DNA from: SAR202 cluster bacterium
GTDB taxonomy: Bacteria > Chloroflexota > Dehalococcoidia > Lucifugimonadales > UBA3495
NCBI GenBank assembly: GCA_013204585.1
Contig: JABMNL010000058.1
Span: forward strand, 1-35,665
Reading direction: 5' to 3'
Length of the DNA stretch: 35,665 nucleotides
The position numbers and the translations under genes were made by a program. The number at the start of each line of letters is the position of its first letter. Position 1 is the first letter of the stretch. The notes below the pieces were generated by a model that saw nothing but the letters and a program-made list of their open reading frames with translations, did not search any database and was not told where the DNA came from. Shown here piece after piece: positions 1-7,887 of the stretch.

Positions 1-292
1 CTCTACTATCCAACGATACTAACTTCGGGGTAAGGTCAAGACCACCATCGAACAACGCGTTGCCCGTCGCCACATGCCCCGGCGCGTTCCTCGGAACCTC
101 TTCGACAACACCAACGCCGCCGCCATCTACCGGCGTCAAAGACCCCAAAGGCGTCGACACCGCAGTAGCGCCCACCCCAATCGGCACCGCCAAAGTAGCC
201 TGCTCCCCACCACCGCAAGCCACCACCAACAAAGGGAAAACGAGAAGCCCGCCGCAAGCCAACTTAGCTAGTATTTGGGGGTTAAACCACAC
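1..292 (-). CDS. Lipoprotein N-terminus, cut by left edge
   Basis: The minus strand read from a GTG at 290-292 is open to the window edge. It gives an N-terminal signal with a hydrophobic stretch and a lipobox (LLVVACGGG, Cys around residue 26), followed by a low-complexity Thr/Pro/Gly/Val-rich segment. This is the usual start of a secreted lipoprotein such as a solute-binding or surface protein. Only about 97 residues are visible, so the mature domain is unknown. The start is uncertain: a stop lies upstream in the same frame, there is no clear ribosome-binding site before the GTG, and a TTG a few codons later is also possible. Open frames on the plus strand here are shadows of this reading. 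The lipobox is seen directly; the exact role is unknown. Confidence 0.55.
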   Translation of the reverse strand, partial: MWFNPQILAKLACGGLLVFPLLVVACGGGEQATLAVPIGVGATAVSTPLGSLTPVDGGGVGVVEEVPRNAPGHVATGNALFDGGLDLTPKLVSLDSR

Positions 293-821
293 AGTGGGGT
301 AATTTTAGCATTGGCGGGTGGGGGTGAAGTAACTATTGAGTACGAGGTGGGTGGAACCCCAACTGAATGGCTAGACCGACGCCACCAACCTGAACCCCAC
401 CTGATTCGCCGCCAACAACATCGTAGTAATAGTAGACGGAGACGGAGACGGAAGCTGAGGCGGAGACCCCACTCAGCCTGGATGTCCGGCTGGGTGACAA
501 GAGTGTGCACGGAAGAGGTTTCGCGGGAAGGGTAGTCACCGCCTGCGACCCGTTATCTGCCGACACAGAAGTCACTATCAAAATCAAAATCGGAGCAGTG
601 TTGAAACGCTTGACGCCGAATTCCAGTACCTTGGGAAACGTCGGTTAGATGCCTATTCCATTTGCTCAGTGTGCATCGAGAATAAACCTTGCCTATTTGG
701 GACTGTCTCCGATAAATGTCTGCTTGTAAATATCTCTTGGGGGGCCGACCCAATCGCAAGTAGAAACAACGGCTATTCCCAAAAGTTCATTAACCATTAG
801 TCCAGCGAATCTACCAAATAA
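293..821. other. Gene-poor stretch with decayed coding-like fragments
   Basis: About 530 bp with no convincing gene. On the minus strand, short open stretches rich in Ser/Val/Pro appear in different frames (about 333-587 and 268-510), including a run of repeated TCCGTC-type codons around 425-465. This could be the worn remains of another lipoprotein or linker. No frame stays open with a plausible start and domain. No tRNA or clear hairpin was seen. The base composition becomes more AT-rich from about 540 onward. Confidence 0.4.
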
Positions 822-3365
822 CTAAGATTTTCGCCGCCCGAAAATCTTTTCAGTGAAGTAACGTTTGGGAGAATCTTTCCCGTCAGCTGCGTTTTTGAAT
901 GCAGATACCGCTTTTTTGACAATCGTAGTCTGAGAATTTGTCATCCGTGTTCTTACCAAACTTAATATCTTTACAACATTTTCAATGTCGCTTCGTAGTC
1001 GGACAAACAGTACTTTGCCGTATTCGATAGCCTGTTGCTCGCCAATTGATCCGCTCATTATGGATTCAATAAATGTATATTCGATGTCCGCGATTAAGTC
1101 ATGATCACAATGTTCAATTCCGTATAGGTGATCCAAAACATTCTGGAGGAATTTATTAATCTTCTCACCACCAGAGAAAGCATCGGTCTCGGATAAAATA
1201 ACCATTCCTTTGAGAATCTGCCTTTGGTCGTAGTAAACCATATTGGCAAATACCGCTACTTGCGTGTCAACGTCGTTACTTTGACACGCTCCTCTCAGCA
1301 ATGCCAGATCCGTCCTGTTTTTATGCGCATCAGATTTCATCAGTTCGGCCATCCAAGTTGTTCGGAACTTTTGTTCGTCCAGATTCCGAATGTCCATTTC
1401 AACCCATTCGATAACAAAGTCTAGTACTTTACCTTGGACACTCTTTAAGTTGGACCATTCATAAATATTCTGAAGAAGTCCCCAAAATCCCGTAATTGAC
1501 GCAACATTAGGCCAGTTTTTTCTTAAGGCTAATAGAATTTCTTGGGCACCATACGCCCAATGAGGGCTCTTATGATAATCCCATATAACCTCTCGAAGGC
1601 AGAATCCATATTCCACCCGCGACAAGTCATCTAGCAAGGTGCCCTCCGCTTGCGTTGCTATCGATAACGTCGCAAAGTCTACTAGCGCCTCCGTTTCGGT
1701 GATAATACTTTCATCATTGCCGATGTATTTTAGTAGCGTAACTACAGGCCCATGGATATCCCTCGGCCTCGAATCCTCCAATACGCACTTAGCTATCCAA
1801 GCCGCAACTTGGTTGATCCTGCCTGAAGCTGTTGATAGCTGCCACATCGCGGTAGTAAGCCGCACATTTTGGGCGTGGGCCAACAATGAGTCATATTTCG
1901 GAAGAATTTCTGGCCGAATACCGGATGCGAATCCTAGAATCTCTGATTCAGCAATCAATGCTCCGGAATCACAGACCAGCCCGGCCCAAGCCAGGCCATC
2001 TCCCGAGTTTCTAAGTGTTGCCTCAATCACCAATTCAGCAGCGAGTTCTGGAGCAGCAAGTAACAGGTTCTGAACTTCCATTCCCCGATTCAACAGTTCA
2101 CTGGATTGACTCAAAATCGCTCGAGCAGCTAACGTAGTATCCAACTTTTTGCTGCCTGATTGCGATAATTGAGCTAATCCAAATATCTCCTCCACGAATG
2201 CGAGTGGAGTGCCATCAGCAGATATAGCTAGTTCGAATAGCCATTTCAACACTTGCTCATCTTCCGAAATGTCAAATAAACTCACCATCTGGTTACTTAA
2301 CATTGGGCGAAGTTCTGGAATCCACTCGGCAGTTAGAACGGTGACATCCTCGGCCGAAACTGGTGGTAATAGATAGTTCAGTAAGTCAGAACGCTCGGAT
2401 GGCGATAGGACGAAAGATGAATCGGATTCTTGCAACGCCGCGTGAACTTGCTCCCTGTCCGCTGAATAATCTACGACATCACACCATGTCATTAACACCG
2501 GATATGTTTGTTGAAGGATAGTAGTGGCAAAGACACAGTCCAACGGAATAGCTCTTCTCTCTCCATACAAAGTGGACAATAATGACGACATCCCATTCCG
2601 TTCATTGAGTAACATAAGACGTTGGTAGTACTTTTTCGAACCATCACTTGTTAGCGGCAATTCATCACTTCCGAATGGCCATTTAACAAGAGTCTGCCCT
2701 GGTTGAACTCCGTCTCCAAACCCGATATGCACTCTGTGGGCACTAGACGACTTCATCCATGAACTCACATATAGCTGCGATCTCATTCCGTATGGAAGCA
2801 AGTAAGCGACCGAATCTAAAAAATTTACGCACCATTCCAAGGGGAGAGTCTGAGCACTGATTACCAGGGTTTGTGCATCTATGAGTGATGCAGCTAAGTT
2901 TGCCATTTGATTAAATCCCAGTTCCGCGATATTCAAAGAAACTTTCGTCAAGTCTGCTACATCAGGTCTTACATTTGATTCTGTTGTGCAACTAAAATCA
3001 AAATCTTTTATGCACGACCAAAGTTCTCTGTACCCGTAGCCTCCTCGGGAAACTGGCTCGTATTCAAAGGAAAAACAGTTAGCTTCCTGAATCCTTCGGT
3101 AGCCGCTGTCTCTTCTGTCCGTCCAAACTTGAGTTTTACAAGAGATGAACTGTTTCTCAGCATGATGTGAAGGCCCAAAGACAACCACACCTTCATCACT
3201 TCGATCATCACCGCGCGAAGGAACGTCACCTGCGCTGAGATCCTTGAGTGCGAGAATCTCAAACTCATTGTCGCTGAAGGGTCCACTCGACCGATTAAGA
3301 ATATGGTAGTCGCGTGTGTCTAAATTTTCCTTGCTGACTACTGCCCAGTAAACGTCTAGGCTCAT
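822..3365 (-). CDS. GAP1-like GTPase-associated protein (predicted conflict system)
   Basis: A protein of 847 residues without membrane segments or signal peptide. The N-terminal ~130 residues are beta-rich and the rest is mostly helical. Around residues 189-204 it carries LLPYGMRSQL then SSWM, with RVHIGFGDG just after. This resembles the middle region of the GAP1 family (GTPase-associated protein 1, N2-M-C layout), which comparative genomics has placed with GTPases in predicted bacterial conflict systems. The assignment is from memory of the family pattern and needs an HMM search. The ATG overlaps the stop of the upstream GTPase gene (ATGA, 3362-3365), so the two are very probably translationally coupled and their products likely act together. 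Codon use is more AT-rich than in genes to the right, consistent with horizontal transfer. Its biochemical role is unknown; a regulator or effector partner of the GTPase is the natural inference. Confidence 0.6.
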   Translation of the reverse strand: MSLDVYWAVVSKENLDTRDYHILNRSSGPFSDNEFEILALKDLSAGDVPSRGDDRSDEGVVVFGPSHHAEKQFISCKTQVWTDRRDSGYRRIQEANCFSFEYEPVSRGGYGYRELWSCIKDFDFSCTTESNVRPDVADLTKVSLNIAELGFNQMANLAASLIDAQTLVISAQTLPLEWCVNFLDSVAYLLPYGMRSQLYVSSWMKSSSAHRVHIGFGDGVQPGQTLVKWPFGSDELPLTSDGSKKYYQRLMLLNERNGMSSLLSTLYGERRAIPLDCVFATTILQQTYPVLMTWCDVVDYSADREQVHAALQESDSSFVLSPSERSDLLNYLLPPVSAEDVTVLTAEWIPELRPMLSNQMVSLFDISEDEQVLKWLFELAISADGTPLAFVEEIFGLAQLSQSGSKKLDTTLAARAILSQSSELLNRGMEVQNLLLAAPELAAELVIEATLRNSGDGLAWAGLVCDSGALIAESEILGFASGIRPEILPKYDSLLAHAQNVRLTTAMWQLSTASGRINQVAAWIAKCVLEDSRPRDIHGPVVTLLKYIGNDESIITETEALVDFATLSIATQAEGTLLDDLSRVEYGFCLREVIWDYHKSPHWAYGAQEILLALRKNWPNVASITGFWGLLQNIYEWSNLKSVQGKVLDFVIEWVEMDIRNLDEQKFRTTWMAELMKSDAHKNRTDLALLRGACQSNDVDTQVAVFANMVYYDQRQILKGMVILSETDAFSGGEKINKFLQNVLDHLYGIEHCDHDLIADIEYTFIESIMSGSIGEQQAIEYGKVLFVRLRSDIENVVKILSLVRTRMTNSQTTIVKKAVSAFKNAADGKDSPKRYFTEKIFGRRKS

Positions 3366-4309
3366 CGAGATTCTTTTATCCGTAGCTGCCGGACTTTTGA
3401 CTCAAGCCACATTAGCGGCTCTAGGACGTTGATGGGACTGACTTCACCCCGAATTTTACCCTCTTCTAGATTGCTACAATCATCGGGATTAAAGTTTTGG
3501 CCCGGGGCAACATAAAATCCAATCGACGATGAAAGAAAGTATTCAGTGCGGTCTTCATGAAAATTTGTCTCAATCGCATTTTTCAGGAACTTGTGTGCCA
3601 AATAGTCAAAGACGAACTTGGCTTGTTCTGGTGTCGGGTTTGGTCTATCTTCTTCGATGCTATCCGGAAGGTGAAAAATTCCGGCTTGTTCCAATCGCTC
3701 TAGGATTCGGGAATCGTCGAACTTAGTGATGCACACCGCCAAAAATTGCCCCAGTTGTAGTTGATCTGGATTATCAGTAAAAGTTTGCCGCCGAATCCGC
3801 TCCGCAATATTGTCAAAAAATCTAAAGTTTTCCCTTTTGCCATCCAATTCTCGGATAGGGTCAAATGAAAATACCAGAGCATCGCATTTAGCGAGGGCTT
3901 CCGGCAGATTTTCATATCTAGAATCCTGCAGCCTACTATTTTCAAAAGCGCTGCCCGGATAGTCGACGATGTTTAGTTCTATATTGACTGCCGCCTCACC
4001 CGAAAGTCCAAATACCTTGAATATATTCCTTCCAATATTGCTGAGCCAATCGCTTGGCGGTGCAGCTGTTAACCTATAGCGCAAAACACCTGTCTGGGAC
4101 GTTGTACCTTCTGGGAATTCCTGATCCATTAGGAAGCCGCTAATTTCATTAAGATACGCTTCGGATGGATCGTCCAATGATGTAATCGCCCAATTGGCTC
4201 CATAAGTGTTGGCGAACGTCGCAATTTTTAGCGCCGCAAGAAAAGTCGTCTTGCCGCCACTCGTCGGTCCCCAGATTCCAAGCTTGACGTGCTCTTTGTC
4301 AACTTGCAT
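3362..4309 (-). CDS. P-loop GTPase of a GTPase/GAP1-type system
   Basis: A GTPase domain spans most of the protein. Counted from the longest frame (TTG at 4363), the P-loop GPTSGGKT is residues 32-39, the G3 motif DYPG is 134-137 and the G4 motif TKFD is 213-216; Thr87/Thr88 are G2 candidates. This fits the TRAFAC-like GTPases reported beside GAP1 proteins (double-GTPase-like families), from recall. I place the start at the ATG at 4309 because a GGAAG sequence precedes it, whereas the TTG at 4363 has no visible ribosome-binding site; the extra 18 residues lack conserved features. The gene is directly upstream of, and overlaps by four bases, the GAP1-like gene. It is divergent from the membrane-protein gene at 4552. 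No membrane segment is seen. Nucleotide binding is well supported; a defence role is inference. Confidence 0.7.
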   Translation of the reverse strand: MQVDKEHVKLGIWGPTSGGKTTFLAALKIATFANTYGANWAITSLDDPSEAYLNEISGFLMDQEFPEGTTSQTGVLRYRLTAAPPSDWLSNIGRNIFKVFGLSGEAAVNIELNIVDYPGSAFENSRLQDSRYENLPEALAKCDALVFSFDPIRELDGKRENFRFFDNIAERIRRQTFTDNPDQLQLGQFLAVCITKFDDSRILERLEQAGIFHLPDSIEEDRPNPTPEQAKFVFDYLAHKFLKNAIETNFHEDRTEYFLSSSIGFYVAPGQNFNPDDCSNLEEGKIRGEVSPINVLEPLMWLESKVRQLRIKESR

Positions 4310-4451
4310 TGCTTCCACACCTACCTTATCAAAATCAAAACGCTCAGATAAATCGCATCGCAACGGCGGCTAATAGAAACCGAATTATGTTTTTGAAGAA
4401 TGCGATCAGTCTGGCTTATTTCACCCTTCTATCGATTCGATTTCTCCGTTT

Positions 4452-4457
4452 TTGACA
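4452..4457 (+). promoter_or_regulatory. Possible -35 box before the membrane-protein gene
   Basis: A perfect TTGACA lies about 95 bp before the start at 4552, in the AT-rich gap between the divergent GTPase and membrane-protein genes. I see no good -10 hexamer at 16-18 bp spacing, so this is only a candidate. Confidence 0.2.
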
Positions 4458-4551
4458 ATTTTTCAGTATCAATATCCGAACTGCTATCCCTGGGCTCACT
4501 TTTATGGTATTTTGGCACATATCTACCTAAATCGGCAATTATGAATTCGAC

Positions 4552-5094
4552 ATGACCGAGAGAATAGTGATGACTCCTCCTCAGCAGCCAATAACCGAAC
4601 CGGTCAAAATAACAAATCCGTTCAATTCCGGAATACGATACAACCTCAAGCGTATATCGGAATCGACTCCACGAAATTTTGGTGACGTCCTGCAGTCCGT
4701 AATCATGATTGCGGTGTATCTCCTGGTCCTAATGATTCTCCTAATCTTATGGGTCTATGGGTGGGTATATGTCTTTGAACAGATTTTCCGCAATTTGATG
4801 AGCGATTCTCGTTCTAATATGGCGGGCAAGCACGATGTTTTTGAACAGACACCAGACGCTGTAGCATTAGGATTTTATGCCCTGCCTTGGTCGGTACTTC
4901 AATTAGGTTCCGTTCCTTTTCATCTTTTCACTGGATACATCGGATGGCTAACACGGCGGCTGGAAGAGATTAAGCGGCGGCGCCGGACCCCTGTTCTCCG
5001 GATTATTGATTTGTTCGTCTGGCATGTGATTGGTATTGCGTTAATTGGTCTCCTAGCCGTGATTGGATATATTTTGATACATTTGGTTTTATGA
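4552..5094 (+). CDS. Three-helix membrane protein divergent from the GTPase
   Basis: A protein of 180 residues, not recognised as a named family. It has a polar, proline-rich N-terminus (1-44) and three hydrophobic segments at about 46-76, 103-134 and 151-179. The loop between the second and third is very basic (RRLEEIKRRRR), which by the positive-inside rule puts that loop in the cytoplasm. No signal peptide. It shares the AT-rich composition of the GTPase and GAP1-like genes and is transcribed away from them across a 188-242 bp gap, so it may belong to the same module, for example as the membrane end of a sensing or effector system. There is no clear ribosome-binding site. A tiny frame at 4541-4555 (ATG AAT TCG ACA TGA) overlaps the start. 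An alternative start is the ATG at 4570. Confidence 0.6.
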   Translation: MTERIVMTPPQQPITEPVKITNPFNSGIRYNLKRISESTPRNFGDVLQSVIMIAVYLLVLMILLILWVYGWVYVFEQIFRNLMSDSRSNMAGKHDVFEQTPDAVALGFYALPWSVLQLGSVPFHLFTGYIGWLTRRLEEIKRRRRTPVLRIIDLFVWHVIGIALIGLLAVIGYILIHLVL

Positions 5095-5519
5095 TTTTGG
5101 GAGATTTCGGAATACTACGTTGATTTCGCTTGAAAGTTTGATAAGCCATTCGCCTTTCACCTTTTAGGGCTTTGCTCGTTAACGGACTTATATTTTTTGC
5201 CACTTCTACTGGCATGTTTGGTTCACTACAAAAGTCATCTTAGAAAAATCGAATCGGCTTGGTTACGTTGGTAGCGAGATTAGAAATACCGGATTCACAA
5301 TCGCTCTGCCAGGTTGTTGAAAATCCCCTACACCATCTGTCGTCATCGAGCAAGATTGTCCCCGGACGATTTTCAATTAGCGATTTTACGCCCCACCCAT
5401 TTGACACCACCCCCACCCTCGCGCGATGATACCCCCGCTCCCAGAATGGGATTTTTTACTGATATTTCCGCGCCCAGATTACGCACCCCAATTAAATAAA
5501 GCTGAGGAGGCCCTTTCCG
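5095..5519. other. Intergenic stretch, end of the AT-rich region
   Basis: About 425 bp without a convincing gene. Small open frames (minus 5003-5215, plus 5314-5499) have no recognisable domain, and the first overlaps a better-supported gene. Composition shifts from AT-rich to GC-rich at around 5330-5390, so this is the right boundary of the island. I see no integrase site, tRNA or terminal repeat. The ribosome-binding site of the next gene lies at the right end (GAGGAGG, about 5504-5510). Confidence 0.4.
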
Positions 5520-6614
5520 ATGGTTAAGGCTGCCGTACTGTATGAAACCAAGTCCCCGTTAGTCGTAGAAGAACTGGAACTGGACGACCCCAAAGCGGGT
5601 GAAGTCCTGGTGAAAATCGGCGCCGCCGGCATCTGCCGCAGTGACCGCCACTTCATGCACGGCGACGCCCCCATCGGCCTACCCGTGGTTCTAGGCCACG
5701 AGGGCGCGGGAACCATCGAGAAGGTCGGCCCCGGCGTCACGTCGGTTAGACCCGGACAGCAGGTCATCCTGACCTTTGTCGCTTCTTGTGGACGCTGCAA
5801 GAGCTGCCTCACCGGCGCCTCCAATCTCTGCGATACCCACGCTGCCGCCGGCTCTTTTATGTTCGACGGCACCACCCGCCTCCACAAAGGCGACACCCGC
5901 ATCCTCCACTTTGGCAAGACCGCCTGCTTCGCTGAATACAGCGTGATGCCCGAAGCCGCAGTGGTGCCCATCGATACGCCCATCGGCATGGACATCGCCG
6001 CCCTCATCGGCTGCTGCGTACCCACCGGCGTCGGCGCGGTAACCACCAGCGCCCAGGTGACCCCCGGCAGCACGGTGGCCGTGATTGGCTGCGGCGGTGT
6101 GGGCCTGAACGTGATCATGGGCGCAGCCCTGGTTAACGCGGGCAAGATTATCGCTGTGGACATCCGCGAGAGCCAACTGGAGTTCGCCATGAAGTTCGGC
6201 GCAACCCACACGGTTAACGCCTCGGACCAGGATCCGGTTGCCCGCGTGCGCGAACTGACTGGTGGCAAGGGCGCGGACTTCACCTTCGAGGTCTTCGGCT
6301 CGGCCGACACGACCAAGGCGGCCTACGACATGGCCGGCAAGAGAAGCACGGTGACCATCGTCGGCATCGCCCCCTGGGGCGCCGAGGCGGGCATCAACGC
6401 GGTGGACATTGTCCGCAACGAGAAGACGATGCGCGGCACTTACTACGGTTCGACTCCCGCCCGAGTGGAGATGCCGAAGTTGGTGGACATGTACCTGGCT
6501 GGCAAGCTGAACCTGGACGACTTGGTGGTCCGTCAGTATTCCCTGGACGACATCAACGTTGCCTACGACGACATGGACAAAGGCGAGGTAGGCCGCGGCG
6601 TAATAATGTTCTAG
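5520..6614 (+). CDS. Zinc-dependent alcohol dehydrogenase (MDR family)
   Basis: A 364-residue medium-chain dehydrogenase/reductase, the usual length for the family. Catalytic zinc ligands Cys39, His60 with Glu61, and Cys165 are in place. The structural-zinc cysteines 90, 93, 96 and 104 form the classic four-Cys lobe. The nucleotide fold carries GCGGVG at 190-195, followed by an acidic residue in AVDIRES that favours NAD(H). The sequence resembles the class III-like group that includes mycothiol- or nicotinoprotein-type alcohol dehydrogenases, so the substrate could be a primary alcohol or a thiol adduct of formaldehyde; the sequence alone does not decide. A strong ribosome-binding site (GAGGAGG) supports the ATG. 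The gene is monocistronic and followed by two terminator-like hairpins. Confidence 0.9.
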   Translation: MVKAAVLYETKSPLVVEELELDDPKAGEVLVKIGAAGICRSDRHFMHGDAPIGLPVVLGHEGAGTIEKVGPGVTSVRPGQQVILTFVASCGRCKSCLTGASNLCDTHAAAGSFMFDGTTRLHKGDTRILHFGKTACFAEYSVMPEAAVVPIDTPIGMDIAALIGCCVPTGVGAVTTSAQVTPGSTVAVIGCGGVGLNVIMGAALVNAGKIIAVDIRESQLEFAMKFGATHTVNASDQDPVARVRELTGGKGADFTFEVFGSADTTKAAYDMAGKRSTVTIVGIAPWGAEAGINAVDIVRNEKTMRGTYYGSTPARVEMPKLVDMYLAGKLNLDDLVVRQYSLDDINVAYDDMDKGEVGRGVIMF

Positions 6615-6664
6615 CCGGTGCCGGTGCAACCGGGTTTTCGGATGCTCTGATTTGGTTTTACAGG

Positions 6665-6696
6665 CAAAGCTCCCTTATCCAGTGGGGCTTTGTTTT
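6665..6696 (+). terminator. Rho-independent terminator, first copy
   Basis: CAAAGCTCC pairs with GGGGCTTTG (one G-T pair) around a ten-base loop, followed by TTTT. It lies about 50 bp after the alcohol dehydrogenase stop. Confidence 0.7.
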
Positions 6697-6761
6697 GCGG
6701 TGCAACCGAGTTCCCGGGCGGTGCAACCGCGTTTTCGGATGCTCTACATTGGTTTTACAGA

Positions 6762-6793
6762 CAAAGCCTCACTATCCAGTGGGGCTTTGTTTT
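6762..6793 (+). terminator. Rho-independent terminator, second copy
   Basis: CAAAGCCTC pairs with GGGGCTTTG around ACTATCCAGT, followed by TTTTATT. It is the duplicate of the terminator about 97 bp upstream. Confidence 0.65.
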
Positions 6794-6871
6794 ATTATGG
6801 CTAGGAGGGTTGTGTTTGTTGGCCCTGTTGGCTTAGAGCGATCTCGATTTTTGTCACTCCCTGAATCCTCT

Positions 6872-6959
6872 CCGCTCATCCTGAGCCTGTCGAAGGACCC
6901 GGTGGATGGGAGACAATTGGTTTGTGGCAATGGTGGTTCGACAGGCTCACCATGAGCGG
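6872..6959. repeat. Long inverted repeat (REP/MITE-like)
   Basis: Arms at 6872-6897 and 6934-6959 are reverse complements over 26 bp with four mismatches. Their core reads CTGAGCCTGTCGAA on the left and TTCGACAGGCTCA on the right. Such arms are a familiar dispersed non-coding repeat in many bacterial genomes. No transposase is present. Confidence 0.7.
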
Positions 6960-7422
6960 GACCATGACCGGGACATAACCGAGATGACCAGAAGCCGCCC
7001 CCACCGTCATTCCAGCGAACGCTGGAATCCAGATTGGCTGCGGCAGTCGAGCGTTATTTCCCCCAACCATCCTGGATTCCAGCGTGCGCTGGAATGACGG
7101 CAAAACGTGGCAGGGTTTCGATAAAATAGGGCTAGACAATAATCTCCGAGGCTAACTTCGCGTAGGCGGTTCGACGGGTCCGATTTGATTGAAACTCTCG
7201 ACATTTGGTCGGAGCTCACCATGAGCCGAATTTAACCGGGATGCCCAAATGCCGCCACCCTGTCATTCCGGCGAAAGCCGGAATCCAGATTGGCTGCGGC
7301 AGTCAGTCGTTATTTCCCCAACCATCCTGGATGCCAGCGTTCGCTGGAATGACGGCGGAATGACGGCAAAACGTGGCAGCATTCCAGTAAGATAGGGATA
7401 GTAGACAATCGGAGAGGCTAAC
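6935..7422. repeat. Tandem duplication of ~220-255 bp before the GNAT gene
   Basis: Unit A (about 6935-7156) and unit B (about 7168-7422) share order and sequence: a GGTTCGAC head, CTCACCATGAGC, a REP-like inverted repeat (arms 7005-7032/7072-7100 in A, 7261-7288/7327-7355 in B), the string ATTGGCTGCGGCAGTC, then GACGGCAAAACGTGGCAG, a TAGACAAT motif and GAGGCTAAC. Unit B has about 38 extra bases near its head and about 10 more after the inverted repeat. Unit B ends exactly at the GTG start of the acetyltransferase, so unit A is a second copy of that gene's leader without the gene. Confidence 0.75.
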
Positions 7423-7872
7423 GTGGAAGGACTGACCATAAAACTGGTGGAGACCGAGGAAGAGATGGAGGGCGCATTGGGTGTGCGCTTCCGGGTGTTC
7501 GTGGCCGAGCAGCAGGTGCCCGCCGAAGAAGAGCTGGACGAGTTTGACGTTTCCGCCACCCACGCCATCGCCATTATTACTCAAAACGGGGAAGGGCAAG
7601 TTATCGGCACTGGCCGGGTGATGTACCGCGACGAGGACTCTGCCGCCCGCATCGGTCGCATGGCCGTGGACGCCGAATGGCGTCACCACGGCATCGGTGG
7701 CCAGATACTCAAGTTCCTAGAAGAAGAATCGTCCACCCAGGGCGTGAACACCTACGTGCTAAACGCCCAGGAGTACATCAAAAGCTTCTACGCCGCCCAC
7801 GGATATGAGGAACGGGGGCTGCCTTTCATGGAAGCCAACATCCCCCATATCCTCATGCGCAAAGAGGCTTAG
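7423..7872 (+). CDS. GNAT-family N-acetyltransferase
   Basis: A 149-residue single-domain GNAT protein. The acetyl-CoA pyrophosphate-binding motif is RHHGIG at 87-92, preceded by the strand IGRMAVDAEW, and the C-terminal strand YEERGLPFMEANIPH is like ElaA/YjcF-type acetyltransferases. It would transfer an acetyl group from acetyl-CoA to an amine; the acceptor cannot be told. The GTG start is chosen because GGAGAGG lies at 7411-7417, six bases upstream, and the frame has no better start. Its leader sequence is duplicated upstream (see the tandem repeat). It converges with the NIPSNAP gene at 7878, only five bases away. Confidence 0.88.
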   Translation: MEGLTIKLVETEEEMEGALGVRFRVFVAEQQVPAEEELDEFDVSATHAIAIITQNGEGQVIGTGRVMYRDEDSAARIGRMAVDAEWRHHGIGGQILKFLEEESSTQGVNTYVLNAQEYIKSFYAAHGYEERGLPFMEANIPHILMRKEA

Positions 7873-7887
7873 GGCTACTAGCCCTTT
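7871..7887. terminator. Small hairpin overlapping two convergent stops
   Basis: AGGGCT-ACT-AGCCCT followed by TT. The stem contains the stop of the acetyltransferase and the stop of the convergent NIPSNAP gene. The stem is short and the T tail is weak, so termination is possible but unproven. Confidence 0.35.

Larger units (their letters stand above)
6623..6793 (+). repeat. Tandem duplication carrying two terminators
   Basis: A unit of about 74 bp occurs at 6623-6696 and again at 6720-6793 with only a few differences. Each begins GGTGCAACC, contains TTTTCGGATGCTCT and ends in a terminator-like hairpin with a T run. A partial third head (GGTGCAACCGAG) lies between them at about 6699-6710. Confidence 0.75.

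Noticed and set aside
1639..2073. Open frame of 144 codons on the plus strand inside the GAP1-like gene
   Set aside because: Ser/Ala-rich complement of a longer coding frame, no recognisable start signal or domain.
5003..5215. 70-codon minus-strand frame at the end of the membrane-protein gene
   Set aside because: Basic, repetitive composition, overlaps the third membrane helix of the better gene, no ribosome-binding site.
5691..6629. Long open frame of 312 codons on the minus strand opposite the alcohol dehydrogenase
   Set aside because: It is antisense to a gene with all zinc and nucleotide-binding motifs, is rich in His/Ala/Val/Gly as expected from the complement of GC-rich codons, and has no domain.
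6623..7422. Possible CRISPR array
   Set aside because: Repeats are long, few and adjacent, with hairpin arms and no regular unique spacers; no cas genes.
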